From NCBI GenBank assembly GCA_026398135.1, contig JAPLTN010000006.1:56204-120203 (forward strand): DNA of 64,000 nucleotides. The letters are read 5' to 3'. Source of the stretch: Verrucomicrobiota bacterium (GTDB lineage: Bacteria > Verrucomicrobiota > Verrucomicrobiia > Opitutales > Opitutaceae). Positions 1-8,785 of this stretch are shown here, piece by piece; within the stretch, counting starts at the first letter, position 1; every line of letters begins with the position of its first letter. The position numbers and the translations under genes are program-made. The notes beneath the pieces were generated by a model that worked only from the letters and a program-made list of their open reading frames with translations, searched no databases and was not told where the DNA came from.

Positions 1-605
1 TTAAACTTCCACTTGAGCACGGCTTGAATGGCCGCGTCATTGAAACCAGAATTGGACGTTTTCACGATGACGGGATCACGTACTTCACCACTGCTATCCA
101 CGATGAATTGCACAACCACTTCGCCTTTGAGGCCTGAGCGACGCATTTCAAAGGGATATTGCGGTGCGATACGCACCCGGGCCTCGGGCTTCTGATCGAG
201 GGTGGCTAGATCGAATATTTGACCCATGGCCTTGCCGCTGGCCACTGCGGGCCGGGTATTGGTCGGGATGGAAATCGCATTACCCGACGGACGGGTCACG
301 CCAGGAGGCGGCGGAGCTTGAATTTGCTGCACGAAAGGTGAGTCAATCGTGGCCGATGGCGTGTCGTTTTGCATCGGAGGCGCGAGATCGACGACTTCCG
401 TCGGGGCATCAGCGACCATCTCTTCCTCGACGACCTCAGGCTTTTCCGGCTCGGGCGGCGGGGGCAGGTCGAGTTCGACGGTGGGTACTGCCGCCTTCGC
501 TACGACTTTCTCGGCAACCGGCTTTTTGAAAAGGTAACCGGAAAAGGCCGTGCCTCCGTGAAGCAGAAGGGAGACAAAAATGGCTATGATTAGATCGCGG
601 CTCAT
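1..605 (-). CDS. tonB: Energy transducer TonB (C-terminus beyond the window)
   Basis: TonB links the proton-motive-force motor ExbB/ExbD to outer-membrane TonB-dependent receptors. The frame opens at an ATG at 605 and runs uninterrupted off the left edge. It has an N-terminal membrane anchor (MSRDLIIAIFVSLLLHGGTA), then a Pro/Glu-rich periplasmic stretch (PPPPEPEKPEVVEEE), then the start of the TonB C-terminal fold (AQYP-like PQYPFEMRRSGLKGEV and AVLKWKF). The last roughly ten residues expected of the family lie outside the window. It begins 6 bp after the second exbD stop, so it is the fourth gene of a minus-strand exbB-exbD-exbD-tonB operon. The two TonB-dependent receptors in the window are plausible clients; that link is inferred. 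Confidence 0.9.
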   Translation of the reverse strand, partial: MSRDLIIAIFVSLLLHGGTAFSGYLFKKPVAEKVVAKAAVPTVELDLPPPPEPEKPEVVEEEMVADAPTEVVDLAPPMQNDTPSATIDSPFVQQIQAPPPPGVTRPSGNAISIPTNTRPAVASGKAMGQIFDLATLDQKPEARVRIAPQYPFEMRRSGLKGEVVVQFIVDSSGEVRDPVIVKTSNSGFNDAAIQAVLKWKF

Positions 606-611
606 GTCGGT

Positions 612-1049
612 TTAGCGGCCAGACGCGCGGTAGGCGGTCTCAATGGTTACAGTGGTGATGCCGGCCAGACGAACCTCGTCCAGCACTCGGATGACGTTAC
701 CATATTTGGCACGGTCATCACCCGTCACGAGAACCCGGGCACTGGGCGTGTTGGCTTTGTAGTTTGCCAATTTTGGGGTGATCTCGGCGAAAGTGATCGG
801 CTCTTTATTCCAAAAGGCGGACTCTCCATCGGAAACTTGAATGGTAACCGAGGTGTCTTCCTGGTCCTTCGGTGAAGCAGCGCTCGCCTGGGGCAGATTC
901 AACGGAACTGACTGAATTTTATTCAGTGAGAGGGTGAAGAGCACGAACGTAGCCAGCAGGAAGAAAATAACATCGATAAGCGGGATGATATCGATGCGCG
1001 CTTTCTTCGCCGAGGCTACCTGAATGGGACTGCCGAAAATGGAAGACAT
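612..1049 (-). CDS. exbD: Biopolymer transporter ExbD (second copy)
   Basis: This is the second of two adjacent ExbD/TolR-type proteins, 145 aa. An N-terminal tail is followed by the family motif KKARIDIIPLIDVIFFLLA, which holds the conserved membrane Asp of the proton channel, then a periplasmic domain ending in VTIETAYRASGR. The gene starts 10 bp after the preceding exbD stop and ends 6 bp before tonB. The membrane segment matches its neighbour almost residue for residue, while the periplasmic domains differ (SVPLNLPQ here, GLAVTLPK there). This suggests a duplication whose copies kept the same motor interface and diverged at the TonB-facing side. A hetero-pentameric motor is possible but not shown. 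Confidence 0.9.
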   Translation of the reverse strand: MSSIFGSPIQVASAKKARIDIIPLIDVIFFLLATFVLFTLSLNKIQSVPLNLPQASAASPKDQEDTSVTIQVSDGESAFWNKEPITFAEITPKLANYKANTPSARVLVTGDDRAKYGNVIRVLDEVRLAGITTVTIETAYRASGR

Positions 1050-1059
1050 GACAAGTGGG

Positions 1060-1491
1060 TTACTCTGCTGGACGCAGGCGAGTTTCGATCAAGACCTTCG
1101 AGATGCCCGCTTTGCGGACCTCGTCGATGACGTAGCGCACTTGTTGAAAGAGCGCATTTTCATCACCATTGATAAGGATCTTAGGATCCTGCGTGGTCTG
1201 TTTGAAGGCCTGTAAGCGTATGATGAACTGATCGAGGTTAATAAGCTCCTTGTCCCAACCCAAGGTGCCATCGTCGCGAATCGACAAGGTCACCGAGGAG
1301 CTGGGATCCCGGGCCACGCTGGTACTCGTTTTTGGCAGCGTGACCGCCAGCCCCCCGCTCGTATTGAGCGAAAGCGTAAAGAGAACGAAGGTTGCGAGCA
1401 GGAAGAAGATAACATCGATCAAGGGAATGATATCGATGCGCGCCTTCTTCGGGCCGCTTCCACTGCGATTGCCGCCGCCTCCGCCTGCCAT
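1060..1491 (-). CDS. exbD: Biopolymer transporter ExbD (first copy)
   Basis: ExbD/TolR family protein of 143 aa with a Gly-rich cytoplasmic start (MAGGGGGNRSGSG), the conserved membrane segment KKARIDIIPLIDVIFFLLA including the proton-channel Asp, and a periplasmic domain ending KVLIETRLRPAE. It lies 47 bp downstream of exbB and 10 bp upstream of the second exbD. ExbD normally combines with an ExbB pentamer to convert proton flow into TonB movement. Two non-identical exbD genes in one operon also occur in other phyla, where one copy may be specialised for a particular transducer; whether that holds here is unknown. Confidence 0.9.
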   Translation of the reverse strand: MAGGGGGNRSGSGPKKARIDIIPLIDVIFFLLATFVLFTLSLNTSGGLAVTLPKTSTSVARDPSSSVTLSIRDDGTLGWDKELINLDQFIIRLQAFKQTTQDPKILINGDENALFQQVRYVIDEVRKAGISKVLIETRLRPAE

Positions 1492-1538
1492 GGTTCGGGT
1501 TGGTTTAAGGGTTTAAGATAGAAGAGGGGAGTGCGCGA

Positions 1539-2195
1539 TCAGGCGCGACCGGCCTCTTCCTTCTTGATGGTCAGCTCGAGGGCGTTGGCAGCGTCAGTAA
1601 TGTTGTGACGGGCTTCCTCGACGCGGGAGTTCAAGATGTTGTAGGGAAGCAAACCAACGATGGCGACCAGAAGGCCGCAGGCCGTGGCGATAAGAGCCTC
1701 GCCCACGCCGCCGGTGATTTTTCCGGCGTTGGCGGCGATGTCCCCGTCGCCAAGGGCGCCGAACGTGTTCATCATGCCCAAGACCGTTCCCAGAAGACCG
1801 AGAAGAGGAGAAATGGTGATGCAAGTATCAAGAACAGCGATACCGCGCTGGAAGCGGTTCAGTTCTTGGTTGGCGGCGCGGGTAAACGCGTTGGTCAGCG
1901 AGTGATCTTTGTTGGTGAGCGCGTAAACCAAGACGCGGGCCACGTAATCTTTGCTTGGCGTTCCTAGCGTGATGGCACCGGCGGCATCGCCCTTTTCCAC
2001 TTTCTCAAGCATCTGCTCGACGACCATGGGCTGGCGACGGACGCTCTCCGTGATCAAAAACAGGCTGCGCTCCACGACAGCCGTGACGGCCACGAAAGAC
2101 ACCAGCAAAATCGGCCACATGATCCAGCCACCATGGACGAAAAGTTCCATCGGCGTTTGGCCCATAACGAAGGCGATCGGTAGATTAAGGTACAT
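1539..2195 (-). CDS. exbB: MotA/TolQ/ExbB proton channel protein
   Basis: Inner-membrane proton-channel subunit, 218 aa. A first membrane helix lies near residues 18-40 (GGWIMWPILLVSFVAVTAVV), followed by a cytoplasmic loop. Two C-terminal helices carry the family signature ISPLLGLLGTVLGMMNTF and LIATACGLLVAIVGLLPYN. It is the first gene of the exbB-exbD-exbD-tonB operon. The ATG at 2195 is used here; an in-frame ATG at 2165 (MGQTPMELFVHGG) is equally acceptable from homology, and neither has a clear ribosome-binding site. The length is normal for the shorter ExbB/TolQ proteins. Confidence 0.9.
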   Translation of the reverse strand: MYLNLPIAFVMGQTPMELFVHGGWIMWPILLVSFVAVTAVVERSLFLITESVRRQPMVVEQMLEKVEKGDAAGAITLGTPSKDYVARVLVYALTNKDHSLTNAFTRAANQELNRFQRGIAVLDTCITISPLLGLLGTVLGMMNTFGALGDGDIAANAGKITGGVGEALIATACGLLVAIVGLLPYNILNSRVEEARHNITDAANALELTIKKEEAGRA

Positions 2196-2549
2196 AGGTT
2201 GCGGATGTTAGGTTTGAGAAAAAATGTGGTAGGGAATCGCGAGAACGCAGTTCGCATGCCAAGGCAGAAGTTTTTTCATGCCAGACGATGAACTGGAATG
2301 AGTGAACAGGATCCAAAGACAAATAAGTCAGCAACCTAGACCAAATAAATGCGTCGGAATAAGACCGGCGAAAAAGTGGCGGCAATGAAACGGCCCAGTA
2401 ATTATTGAGCCGAAGTTTTAAAAACGGATCCGAATCGAGCAAAGAGTATCTCAGGAATGAGCTCAGCCGTATGCTGCGTCCTCAATCTCCGCCCTGTCGC
2501 TTGCGGAGCCGTTAGACATGGGTTTGGTGACCATGCAATTACCTTCACC
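2196..2549. other. Divergent intergenic region
   Basis: About 350 bases separate the exbB start (minus) and the peroxiredoxin start (plus). The stretch is more AT-rich than the flanking genes and must hold both promoters. Minus-strand and plus-strand open frames cross it, but their translations have no family features. No convincing operator palindrome or riboswitch was seen. Confidence 0.5.
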
Positions 2550-3068
2550 ATGAAACGCATCCTCGCCCTTTCGGGCATCCTACTCGCCATGTTTTCCTTC
2601 GCCTCCGCAAATCCGGTAAACGTGGGCGACGCGGCTCCGGTCGCATCCGCCTTAGACCAGTCGGGCAGCACCCTGGATCTCGCCAAGGTTTACGCCAAAA
2701 ACAAATATACGCTCGTATATTTCTATCCCAAGGCCGACACGCCCGGCTGCACCGCCCAAGGCTGTGCGCTGCGTGACTCCTATGAGAAACTGACCGAACT
2801 GGGCATCGCCGTCGTCGGCGTGAGCACCGACAGCGTGGAGAGTCAGGCCGCTTTTCGCGCCAAATACTCACTGCCTTTCACCCTGCTGGCGGATACCGAC
2901 AAGACGGTGATCAAGGCATTTGGCGTCGGCTCATTGTTTGGGTTTTCCAGCCGCCAGGCTTACTTGATCAAGGACGGCAAGGTGGTGTACGCCGACCACA
3001 AGGGATCGACCAAACAACAAGCGGACGACGTCCTGGGCTTCATTGCGAAAGCGTCGGGCGGTTCGTAA
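2550..3068 (+). CDS. Exported thiol peroxidase, Bcp/PrxQ-type peroxiredoxin
   Basis: Peroxiredoxin of the AhpC/TSA superfamily, 172 aa, reducing hydroperoxides with a thiol. The ATG at 2550 is chosen because it gives a clean signal peptide (MKRILALSGILLAMFSFASA); the frame opens earlier but that part has no homology. The mature part begins NPVNVGDAAP and holds the Bcp active site YFYPKADTPGCTAQGCALRD. This supplies a peroxidatic Cys (in TPGC) and a resolving Cys five residues later, the PrxQ arrangement. FTLLADTDKTVIKAFGV follows as in the family. Unlike E. coli Bcp this copy appears to be exported. A strong terminator follows immediately. Confidence 0.9.
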   Translation: MKRILALSGILLAMFSFASANPVNVGDAAPVASALDQSGSTLDLAKVYAKNKYTLVYFYPKADTPGCTAQGCALRDSYEKLTELGIAVVGVSTDSVESQAAFRAKYSLPFTLLADTDKTVIKAFGVGSLFGFSSRQAYLIKDGKVVYADHKGSTKQQADDVLGFIAKASGGS

Positions 3069-3103
3069 GCACCGGCTTAAGAAGTAGCAGCCCCTTGAGG
3101 CCT

Positions 3104-3134
3104 AGCCCGGACCCGCGAAGGTCCGGGCTTTTTT
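3104..3134 (+). terminator. Rho-independent terminator of the peroxiredoxin gene
   Basis: A perfect 10-bp stem (AGCCCGGACC / GGTCCGGGCT) with a 6-base loop is followed by a run of T, 36 bases after the peroxiredoxin stop. Confidence 0.9.
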
Positions 3135-3159
3135 GTGCACCGCGCTTTAGACCGGACGC

Positions 3160-3192
3160 AAAAAAGCCGTCGGCGTTTTAAACGCCGACGGC
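3160..3192 (-). terminator. Rho-independent terminator of the SWIB gene
   Basis: A GC-rich stem (GCCGTCGGCGTTT and its complement) is preceded on the plus strand by a run of A. Read on the minus strand it is a hairpin followed by T, placed just after the SWIB-gene stop. It faces the peroxiredoxin terminator. Confidence 0.88.
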
Positions 3193-3230
3193 TTCAAGGA
3201 ATCGAGTGTCTTGGGGACGACTAGATCGGA

Positions 3231-3500
3231 CTACTTCTTGATATGGCCGGAGACCAGCTTGGTCATCTCGAACATGGTGACCGACTTCTTGCCGCCGAAA
3301 ACAGCCTTAAGCTTATCGTCGGCGTTGATCTGGGTCTTAACTTTTTTGTCCTGGAGACCGTTCTTTTTGATATAGTCCCAGAGCTTCTTGGTAAGCTCCG
3401 TACGGGGGAGAGGTTTCGCACCGACCACGGCCGAGAGGACGTCGTCAGGTTGAACCGGTTTCATGAAGGCTGCGTTAGGTTTACGTTTGGTGGTGGCCAT
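3231..3500 (-). CDS. SWIB/MDM2-domain protein
   Basis: Small basic protein of 89 aa that is almost entirely one SWIB domain. After a Lys/Arg-rich start (MATTKRKPNAAFMKPVQP) come LSAVVGAKPLPRTELTKKLW, IKKNGLQD and INADDKLKAVFGGKKSVTMF, all characteristic of SWIB folds. The ATG at 3500 is chosen; an upstream in-frame ATG at 3563 would add 21 residues that do not fit the family. SWIB is best known from eukaryotic SWI/SNF subunits but also occurs in Chlamydiae, Verrucomicrobiota and related bacteria, where a chromatin or DNA-associated role is suspected. The single-domain form and basic tail fit a nucleoid-associated protein, but the target is unknown. Confidence 0.88.
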   Translation of the reverse strand: MATTKRKPNAAFMKPVQPDDVLSAVVGAKPLPRTELTKKLWDYIKKNGLQDKKVKTQINADDKLKAVFGGKKSVTMFEMTKLVSGHIKK

Positions 3501-3659
3501 AGCGAGAATGGACGTAGAGTGGGGTTGGGCGAACGCAACCAAGATTTTCAGAGGTAAATTCACGTTTTTCAGAGGTAAAATTTCATACTTGCGCGCCCGC
3601 CCCGCAGGTGTTGCGCACCCCCGCGGCCCTGAAAGGCAAACCCTGTATTTTATTACTAA

Positions 3660-5546
3660 CTACGAAGTAACTTCGCCACCCGAAATAAAGCGGGCGTGCA
3701 AGCGGGAGTAATGGCCGCCTCGCGCAAGCAATTCAACATGCGAGCCCTGTTCAACGACGACACCCTGGTCCAACACCAGAATAAGATCGGCTGCTCGAAT
3801 CGTGCTCAGCCGGTGGGCGACCACCAGACTGGTGCGCCCGGTTAGCAACCGGGCGAGCGCGGCCTGCAATCTGGCCTCTGTGAGGGAGTCGATGGCGCTG
3901 GTTGCCTCGTCCAAAATCACCAGCCGCGGATCAGCCAGCCAGGCCCGGGCAAAACATACCAGCTGGCGCTGACCAAGAGATAATCCGCCGCCACGCTCCC
4001 CCACCTCGGTCGCCAAACCGTCCGACAACATATCCGGGAGATCCTCGCAACCGAGCGCTGCCAGCGCGCCACGCACTTCGGCCTCCGTGGCCTCAGGCCG
4101 GGCGAAACGCAGGTTATCAAGCACGGTCCCCGTAAAAAGGAAGTTCTGCTGGGTAACCAGGCCGATCTGCCGGTGCAACGAACGCCCCGCCACGGTCTGG
4201 ATTGGCTGGCCGTCGATCAGGATCTCGCCGGCGTCGGGCAAGTAAAGTTTGGTCGCCAAATTGATGATCGAGCTTTTGCCGCTGCCGGTATGGCCGACCA
4301 GCGCGATAGTCTGGCCGGGGCGGGCGTGAAAGCTCACTTCGCGAAGCACGGGACGATCAGGCACGTAAGAAAACGAAACGGCACGAAACTCGAGGTCGAT
4401 GCCGGGCGCGCAGCCCACCGATCCCGGCGCGCGCGGATCGGGTAAATCCCGCGCGGCGGGCGAATCAGTCCACTCGGGGACGCGGTCGATTAATTTAAAA
4501 ACCCGTTCGGCCCCGGCCATGGCCACGAGCGCCTGGTTGTATTGATTTCCCAAGGCAGAAATCGGGCTGAAGAAAAGATTCGCGAAGAAAAAGAAGGTGA
4601 TGAGATTGCCGATTTCCATTTCCCCGTGAAACGCCCGCCAGCCCCCGAGCAGCAGAAGCGCGGCGATGAAGAACTGGCTGTTGAGTTCGAGAATCGGATT
4701 TAGGGTCGCGGAGGCACGGGCCAGGTTGAGATTATGCCGCGAGTGGTCGGCGAGCAGACGGCGAAAAAGCCCCGCGTTCGTATCCTCGCGCACGAAGCCC
4801 TGGGTCACGCGAATGCCATTTACCGACTCGGCCAGCGTCGCGGTCACGCGGCTAAAACTCTCCTGCGCGGCGCGAGTATAGCGGGAAAGGCGGTCCCGGA
4901 ATTTACGGTTCACCAGCCAAACCACCGGGGCCATGCCGAGCACGACCAGAAACAGAACCCAGTCGGTCCAAAGCATGATCAGGGCGGCGCCGGTCATTTG
5001 CCCGAGTTGCACGATGGAGACGAAAAAAACCTCCTGAATGCCCACGCGCAGCGACTCGATGTCCGAAGTCATGCGCCCCAGAATGCGCCCGAGTTTGGTT
5101 TGGTGAAAAAACGCCATGGGCTGGCGCTGCACGCTGGCGAAAAGATCCGACCGCAAACGATGCACGACTTGTTCACCCAGCTCCTGGGCATAGCGCATCC
5201 GAAAGTGGAACAAGCCCTCGGTCGCCAAAGCGAGAGCGGCATAGGCGAACCCATTTAGCCAAAGCCCACGAAGGTCGCCTCCGGTGATGGGTCCGGCTAT
5301 GGCTTTGCTGAACAGCCAAGTCAGGCCGTTGAGCTGGATGGCGCGGACCACGGTGAGAACGATCAGCGCGTTTCGCCGGGCAGACCATGGCCGGGTGTAA
5401 TCCAGAATGCGCCGGACGAGATTCCATTCGAGCGGGCGTTGCGCCACTTCCTCGGCGTCATCCTGCGGCCGGGTAACCACGGTCAACGGCGCGACTCGAT
5501 GCGCATCGGCAGGGTTAGCGGGCGATTGATTTGAAGCGGACTTCAT
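3660..5546 (-). CDS. ABC exporter half-transporter (permease plus ATPase), second gene
   Basis: ABC exporter of 628 aa. A roughly 330-residue six-helix membrane domain is followed by a nucleotide-binding domain. Visible motifs are Walker A GHTGSGKSS, the Q-loop VTQQNFLF, signature LSLGQRQ (a mild variant of LSGGQ), Walker B LVILDEATSAID and the switch His in VVAHRLS. Its ATG overlaps the stop of the upstream ABC gene by 4 bases, so the two are translationally coupled and probably form a heterodimer, as in the MdlA/MdlB or LmrCD type. The substrate cannot be told from sequence; lipid, peptide or drug are all possible. The N-terminal 40 residues are a hydrophilic extension. Confidence 0.92.
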   Translation of the reverse strand: MKSASNQSPANPADAHRVAPLTVVTRPQDDAEEVAQRPLEWNLVRRILDYTRPWSARRNALIVLTVVRAIQLNGLTWLFSKAIAGPITGGDLRGLWLNGFAYAALALATEGLFHFRMRYAQELGEQVVHRLRSDLFASVQRQPMAFFHQTKLGRILGRMTSDIESLRVGIQEVFFVSIVQLGQMTGAALIMLWTDWVLFLVVLGMAPVVWLVNRKFRDRLSRYTRAAQESFSRVTATLAESVNGIRVTQGFVREDTNAGLFRRLLADHSRHNLNLARASATLNPILELNSQFFIAALLLLGGWRAFHGEMEIGNLITFFFFANLFFSPISALGNQYNQALVAMAGAERVFKLIDRVPEWTDSPAARDLPDPRAPGSVGCAPGIDLEFRAVSFSYVPDRPVLREVSFHARPGQTIALVGHTGSGKSSIINLATKLYLPDAGEILIDGQPIQTVAGRSLHRQIGLVTQQNFLFTGTVLDNLRFARPEATEAEVRGALAALGCEDLPDMLSDGLATEVGERGGGLSLGQRQLVCFARAWLADPRLVILDEATSAIDSLTEARLQAALARLLTGRTSLVVAHRLSTIRAADLILVLDQGVVVEQGSHVELLARGGHYSRLHARFISGGEVTS

Positions 5547-7453
5547 GGGCCGTCCTCATCCAGTTCGCGATTATCCACGAGTTGCAGGTCCGCGATACGA
5601 CGATAGGGCCCGGGAGCGCGGAGGAGCTCCGCATGGGTACCTCGCTGCACGATGCGACCCTGCTCCATCACGACGATAAAATCAGCGCGCCGCAAGGTGC
5701 CCACCCGGTGCGCGACGATAAACGTGGTGCGACCACGCATCGCGGCGTCCAGGGCGCTAAAAATCTCGTGCTCGGTCTGGGCGTCGATCGCTGCGGTCGG
5801 ATCGTCGAGCAACAGAATGGACGGCTCCAGCAGGAGCGCGCGAGCCAGCGCGAGGCGTTGGCGTTGACCGCCCGAAAGGGTATTACCGCCCTCGCCCAGC
5901 ACGGTGGCGTAACCTTGAGGCAGCGCGGTGATAAAATCGTGCGCCTGGGCGATGCGGGCCGCGCGTTCGATTTGAGCCTGGGTGGCCTCGGGATGGCCAA
6001 AGGCGAGGTTGGCCGCGATGGTGTTGGAAAACAGAAAACTCTCCTGAAAAACGATGCCGATACGACGCCGCAGGTCATCCACCCGGAAACGTCGGGCATC
6101 GACGCCATCGAGCAAAACCCGGCCGCCCTGCGGGTCGAAAAAACGCGGCACCAAACTCATCAACGCGCTTTTGCCCGCACCCGTGGCCCCGAGAATCGCG
6201 ACACAGGCGCCGGCCGGCACGCGCAGATCGATATCTTGAAGCACCAAGGAGTCGGACTCGGCCGGCACCTTGTAGGCGAAACTAACCCGCTCAAAACGCA
6301 CCTCGCCCCGCAGCGTCGGACAGGGCAAGGCGTCGGCGGCGTCCGCCACTTCCACCGGGGCGTCGAGGATTTCAAATACACGCCGCGAGGCGACGAGAGA
6401 TTGCTGCGCGCTGTTCACGATCGTGGCGAGCTGGTTGACCTGACCGGAAAACTGTTCCAGCAACCCGGCGAAAACCACCAAACCGGCCCCCAGCGGCAAT
6501 TCGCCGCGTATGACCAAGCTGCCTCCATAACCGAGAAGCACGAGCAGGTTGATGCGCGTGAGCAGGCCGATCCCGGGCGAAAAGAGACTCACCCGCCAAA
6601 AGATACCCCGCTGCTGGTCGCGCACCTCGTCATTACGCAAGGAAAACGCCGCCAGATCCTCCTGCTCGCGACCGAAGGCCTTGATCACTTGGACGCCTTG
6701 AATCGACTCGGTGAAACGCTGGATCAAGCCCTCCGTAAGCAGCCGGTTATGCGCGTAACGGGGCTGAATGTGCTGCGAAAAATAAACCGAGGCCAGGGCC
6801 AGCGCGGGCGTGGTAGCCAGACAGGCAATAGTCAGTCCCGGACTGAGGTTCACCATGTAAACCAAGTAAACCGTGAGCGACGCCACCATGATCAGACTTT
6901 GGATTAGCACCTGATCGACAAACATGCGCACGTTCTGCACGTCGCCGGTTACTCGCGTGATGATAGACCCGGTCGTGTTCGCGTCGTAAAAACGGAAACT
7001 CAGCCGCTGCAACTTGGCGTAAAGTTCGGCTCGTAAATCCAAAACGAGGTGACGCTGCACAAGCTGGTTTACCGCGATGCTGTAACTGTAATTTAACCAG
7101 GCACGAACCGCCGCCAGCAGCAAGATGCCCAAGGCCAGCGCCGAAACCACCGCAAAGGGCGACCACGAAGCCGGCGGCGGTGGAATTATCCCAAGATCAA
7201 GCACCGCGAGAGGAGCGTGCGCATCCCGCGCGGCGCCAACCGCGTTCTTGATATAATCGATGCCATGGCCGCTTAAGGATAGTCCCGCCAAACCCAGCGT
7301 CAGCAGCACCGCTTGGAGCAACAGCACCTGGACGCAGCGTCCCCGATAGCGCCACGCCAGCCCCAGCAGACGCAGCACAAGCTGCCAGTCGGTATGAGGA
7401 GATTGGGTGACAGGCACGGACATGGAAAAACCCATAGAACCCGAAACAGACAA
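5543..7453 (-). CDS. ABC exporter half-transporter (permease plus ATPase), first gene
   Basis: ABC exporter of 636 aa, partner of the following gene. It has a six-helix ABC membrane domain over roughly residues 35-350, then an ATPase domain with Walker A GATGAGKSA, FQESFLFSNT, canonical signature LSGGQRQRLALARALL, Walker B ILLLDDPTAAID and switch His AHRVGTL. Walker B ends in Asp (LDDPT) where a catalytic Glu is usual, whereas the partner has LDEAT. In heterodimeric exporters such asymmetry marks one degenerate ATP site, which supports a heterodimer. ATGs at 7453, 7435 and 7423 are all possible starts. It is transcribed divergently from the dehydrogenase cluster. Confidence 0.92.
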   Translation of the reverse strand: MSVSGSMGFSMSVPVTQSPHTDWQLVLRLLGLAWRYRGRCVQVLLLQAVLLTLGLAGLSLSGHGIDYIKNAVGAARDAHAPLAVLDLGIIPPPPASWSPFAVVSALALGILLLAAVRAWLNYSYSIAVNQLVQRHLVLDLRAELYAKLQRLSFRFYDANTTGSIITRVTGDVQNVRMFVDQVLIQSLIMVASLTVYLVYMVNLSPGLTIACLATTPALALASVYFSQHIQPRYAHNRLLTEGLIQRFTESIQGVQVIKAFGREQEDLAAFSLRNDEVRDQQRGIFWRVSLFSPGIGLLTRINLLVLLGYGGSLVIRGELPLGAGLVVFAGLLEQFSGQVNQLATIVNSAQQSLVASRRVFEILDAPVEVADAADALPCPTLRGEVRFERVSFAYKVPAESDSLVLQDIDLRVPAGACVAILGATGAGKSALMSLVPRFFDPQGGRVLLDGVDARRFRVDDLRRRIGIVFQESFLFSNTIAANLAFGHPEATQAQIERAARIAQAHDFITALPQGYATVLGEGGNTLSGGQRQRLALARALLLEPSILLLDDPTAAIDAQTEHEIFSALDAAMRGRTTFIVAHRVGTLRRADFIVVMEQGRIVQRGTHAELLRAPGPYRRIADLQLVDNRELDEDGP

Positions 7454-7555
7454 AGGAGCCAGCCGGGCTTGGCTAAAAAATCACGCAATCGTTTCGTCGT
7501 GTTTCACGCGACTGATTTGCCACCCGCGTTTTCCTGCGCTCCCTCTGCCCAACTC

Positions 7556-8767
7556 ATGCAGCCCTTTCATCTTCACCTTCCCACGCAGATAATTTTCGGC
7601 AGCGACCAAGGAGCGAATTTCGCCACCGCCGCCGCCAAGCTCGGCCAACATGCGTTTATCGTCACCGGCTCCGGCTCGGTCGTGCGCCTCGGCTATCTGG
7701 CGGAAGTCGAGCGAGGGCTGACGGAAGCAGGCGTGAAAACGACCCATTTCACCGGAATCGAACCGAATCCCGAGGCCGAAACAGTGAACCGTGCCACCGC
7801 AGAGCTGCGCACCGCCGGTTGCGACTTCGTGGTGGCGGTGGGCGGCGGTTCGGCGATGGACGCGGCCAAGGCCATCGCCGCGCTCGCCGCCACCGACGGC
7901 CAGACCGACATCTGGCCCTACACCTTGGGCGGCACCAAGGCCTTTCAACTCAAGGCCGCCCTTCCCCTCGCTTGTGTCGCCACCACGGCGGCGACCGCTT
8001 CCGAAGTCACGCCTTACAGCGTCATCTCCCACCGCGCCAGCCATGGCAAATCCGTGCTTGGCCACGATTTCCTCAAACCTCGCGTATCCTGGCTAAATCC
8101 CCGCTTCACCGTCGCCGTCCCCGCCACGGTGACGGCGGATGGCGCGGCGGATATTTTGAGCCACGTATTTGAAAACTACCTGCTCGGCGGCTCGGCATCG
8201 CCTCTGGCGGACCGCCACAGCGAAGGCGTGATGCTCACCGTACTGGAAACGCTGCCCAAACAACTCGCCTCCCTCGGAGATGAAAACCTGCGCGGCCACC
8301 TGCTCTGGGCGTCCACCCTCGCGCTGTCCGGCTTCCAAGGCGCGGGCCGCAACGAGAGCGGTTTTCCGATGCACTCCATCGAACACAGCATGAGCGGCGT
8401 TCGCCCCGAACTCGCCCACGGCCGCGGCCTGGCGACCATCTACCCCGCCTATTTCCACTGGCTGCTCGCGCATGGCCGCGCGACCGAACGCTTCGCGCAA
8501 CTCGGCCGGCGCCTCTTTGGCCTCACCGGCGACGCCCCGACCTGCGCGAACGGTTTCGTGGCCGCCTTCGAGCGCTGGCTCGCGGCCAACGGTCTCCGTC
8601 AGTCGGCGGCCTCGCTCGGCTTTACCGAAGCGGACTTTACCCGAGTCGCCGACTATGCGGTGAAAACCTACGGCGACGGCAAAAGCATCGACGCGCTCGG
8701 CCCGATCACGCGCGACGAAATCATGCAAATCCTCGCCGACACCGCCCGTCAGGATCACGCCCTCTAA
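7556..8767 (+). CDS. Iron-containing alcohol dehydrogenase (YqhD/BdhA-like)
   Basis: Group III metal-dependent alcohol dehydrogenase of 403 aa that interconverts aldehydes and alcohols with NAD(P)H. The ATG at 7556 (MQPFHLHLPTQIIFGSD) matches the family start; an upstream extension of the frame does not. The nucleotide-binding motif GGGSAMDAAKAIA is intact. Metal ligands appear as the Asp and His in ADGAADILSH and the His residues of HSIEHSMSG and AHGRGLA. It heads a run of four plus-strand oxidoreductases with short gaps, which suggests a role in clearing reactive aldehydes or redox balancing. The physiological substrate is not known. Confidence 0.92.
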   Translation: MQPFHLHLPTQIIFGSDQGANFATAAAKLGQHAFIVTGSGSVVRLGYLAEVERGLTEAGVKTTHFTGIEPNPEAETVNRATAELRTAGCDFVVAVGGGSAMDAAKAIAALAATDGQTDIWPYTLGGTKAFQLKAALPLACVATTAATASEVTPYSVISHRASHGKSVLGHDFLKPRVSWLNPRFTVAVPATVTADGAADILSHVFENYLLGGSASPLADRHSEGVMLTVLETLPKQLASLGDENLRGHLLWASTLALSGFQGAGRNESGFPMHSIEHSMSGVRPELAHGRGLATIYPAYFHWLLAHGRATERFAQLGRRLFGLTGDAPTCANGFVAAFERWLAANGLRQSAASLGFTEADFTRVADYAVKTYGDGKSIDALGPITRDEIMQILADTARQDHAL

Positions 8768-8785
8768 GCTTCGCACAACTACATC

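Noticed and set aside
2185..2442. 85-aa minus-strand frame upstream of exbB
   Set aside because: It overlaps the exbB start and the promoter region, and the translation has no recognisable features.
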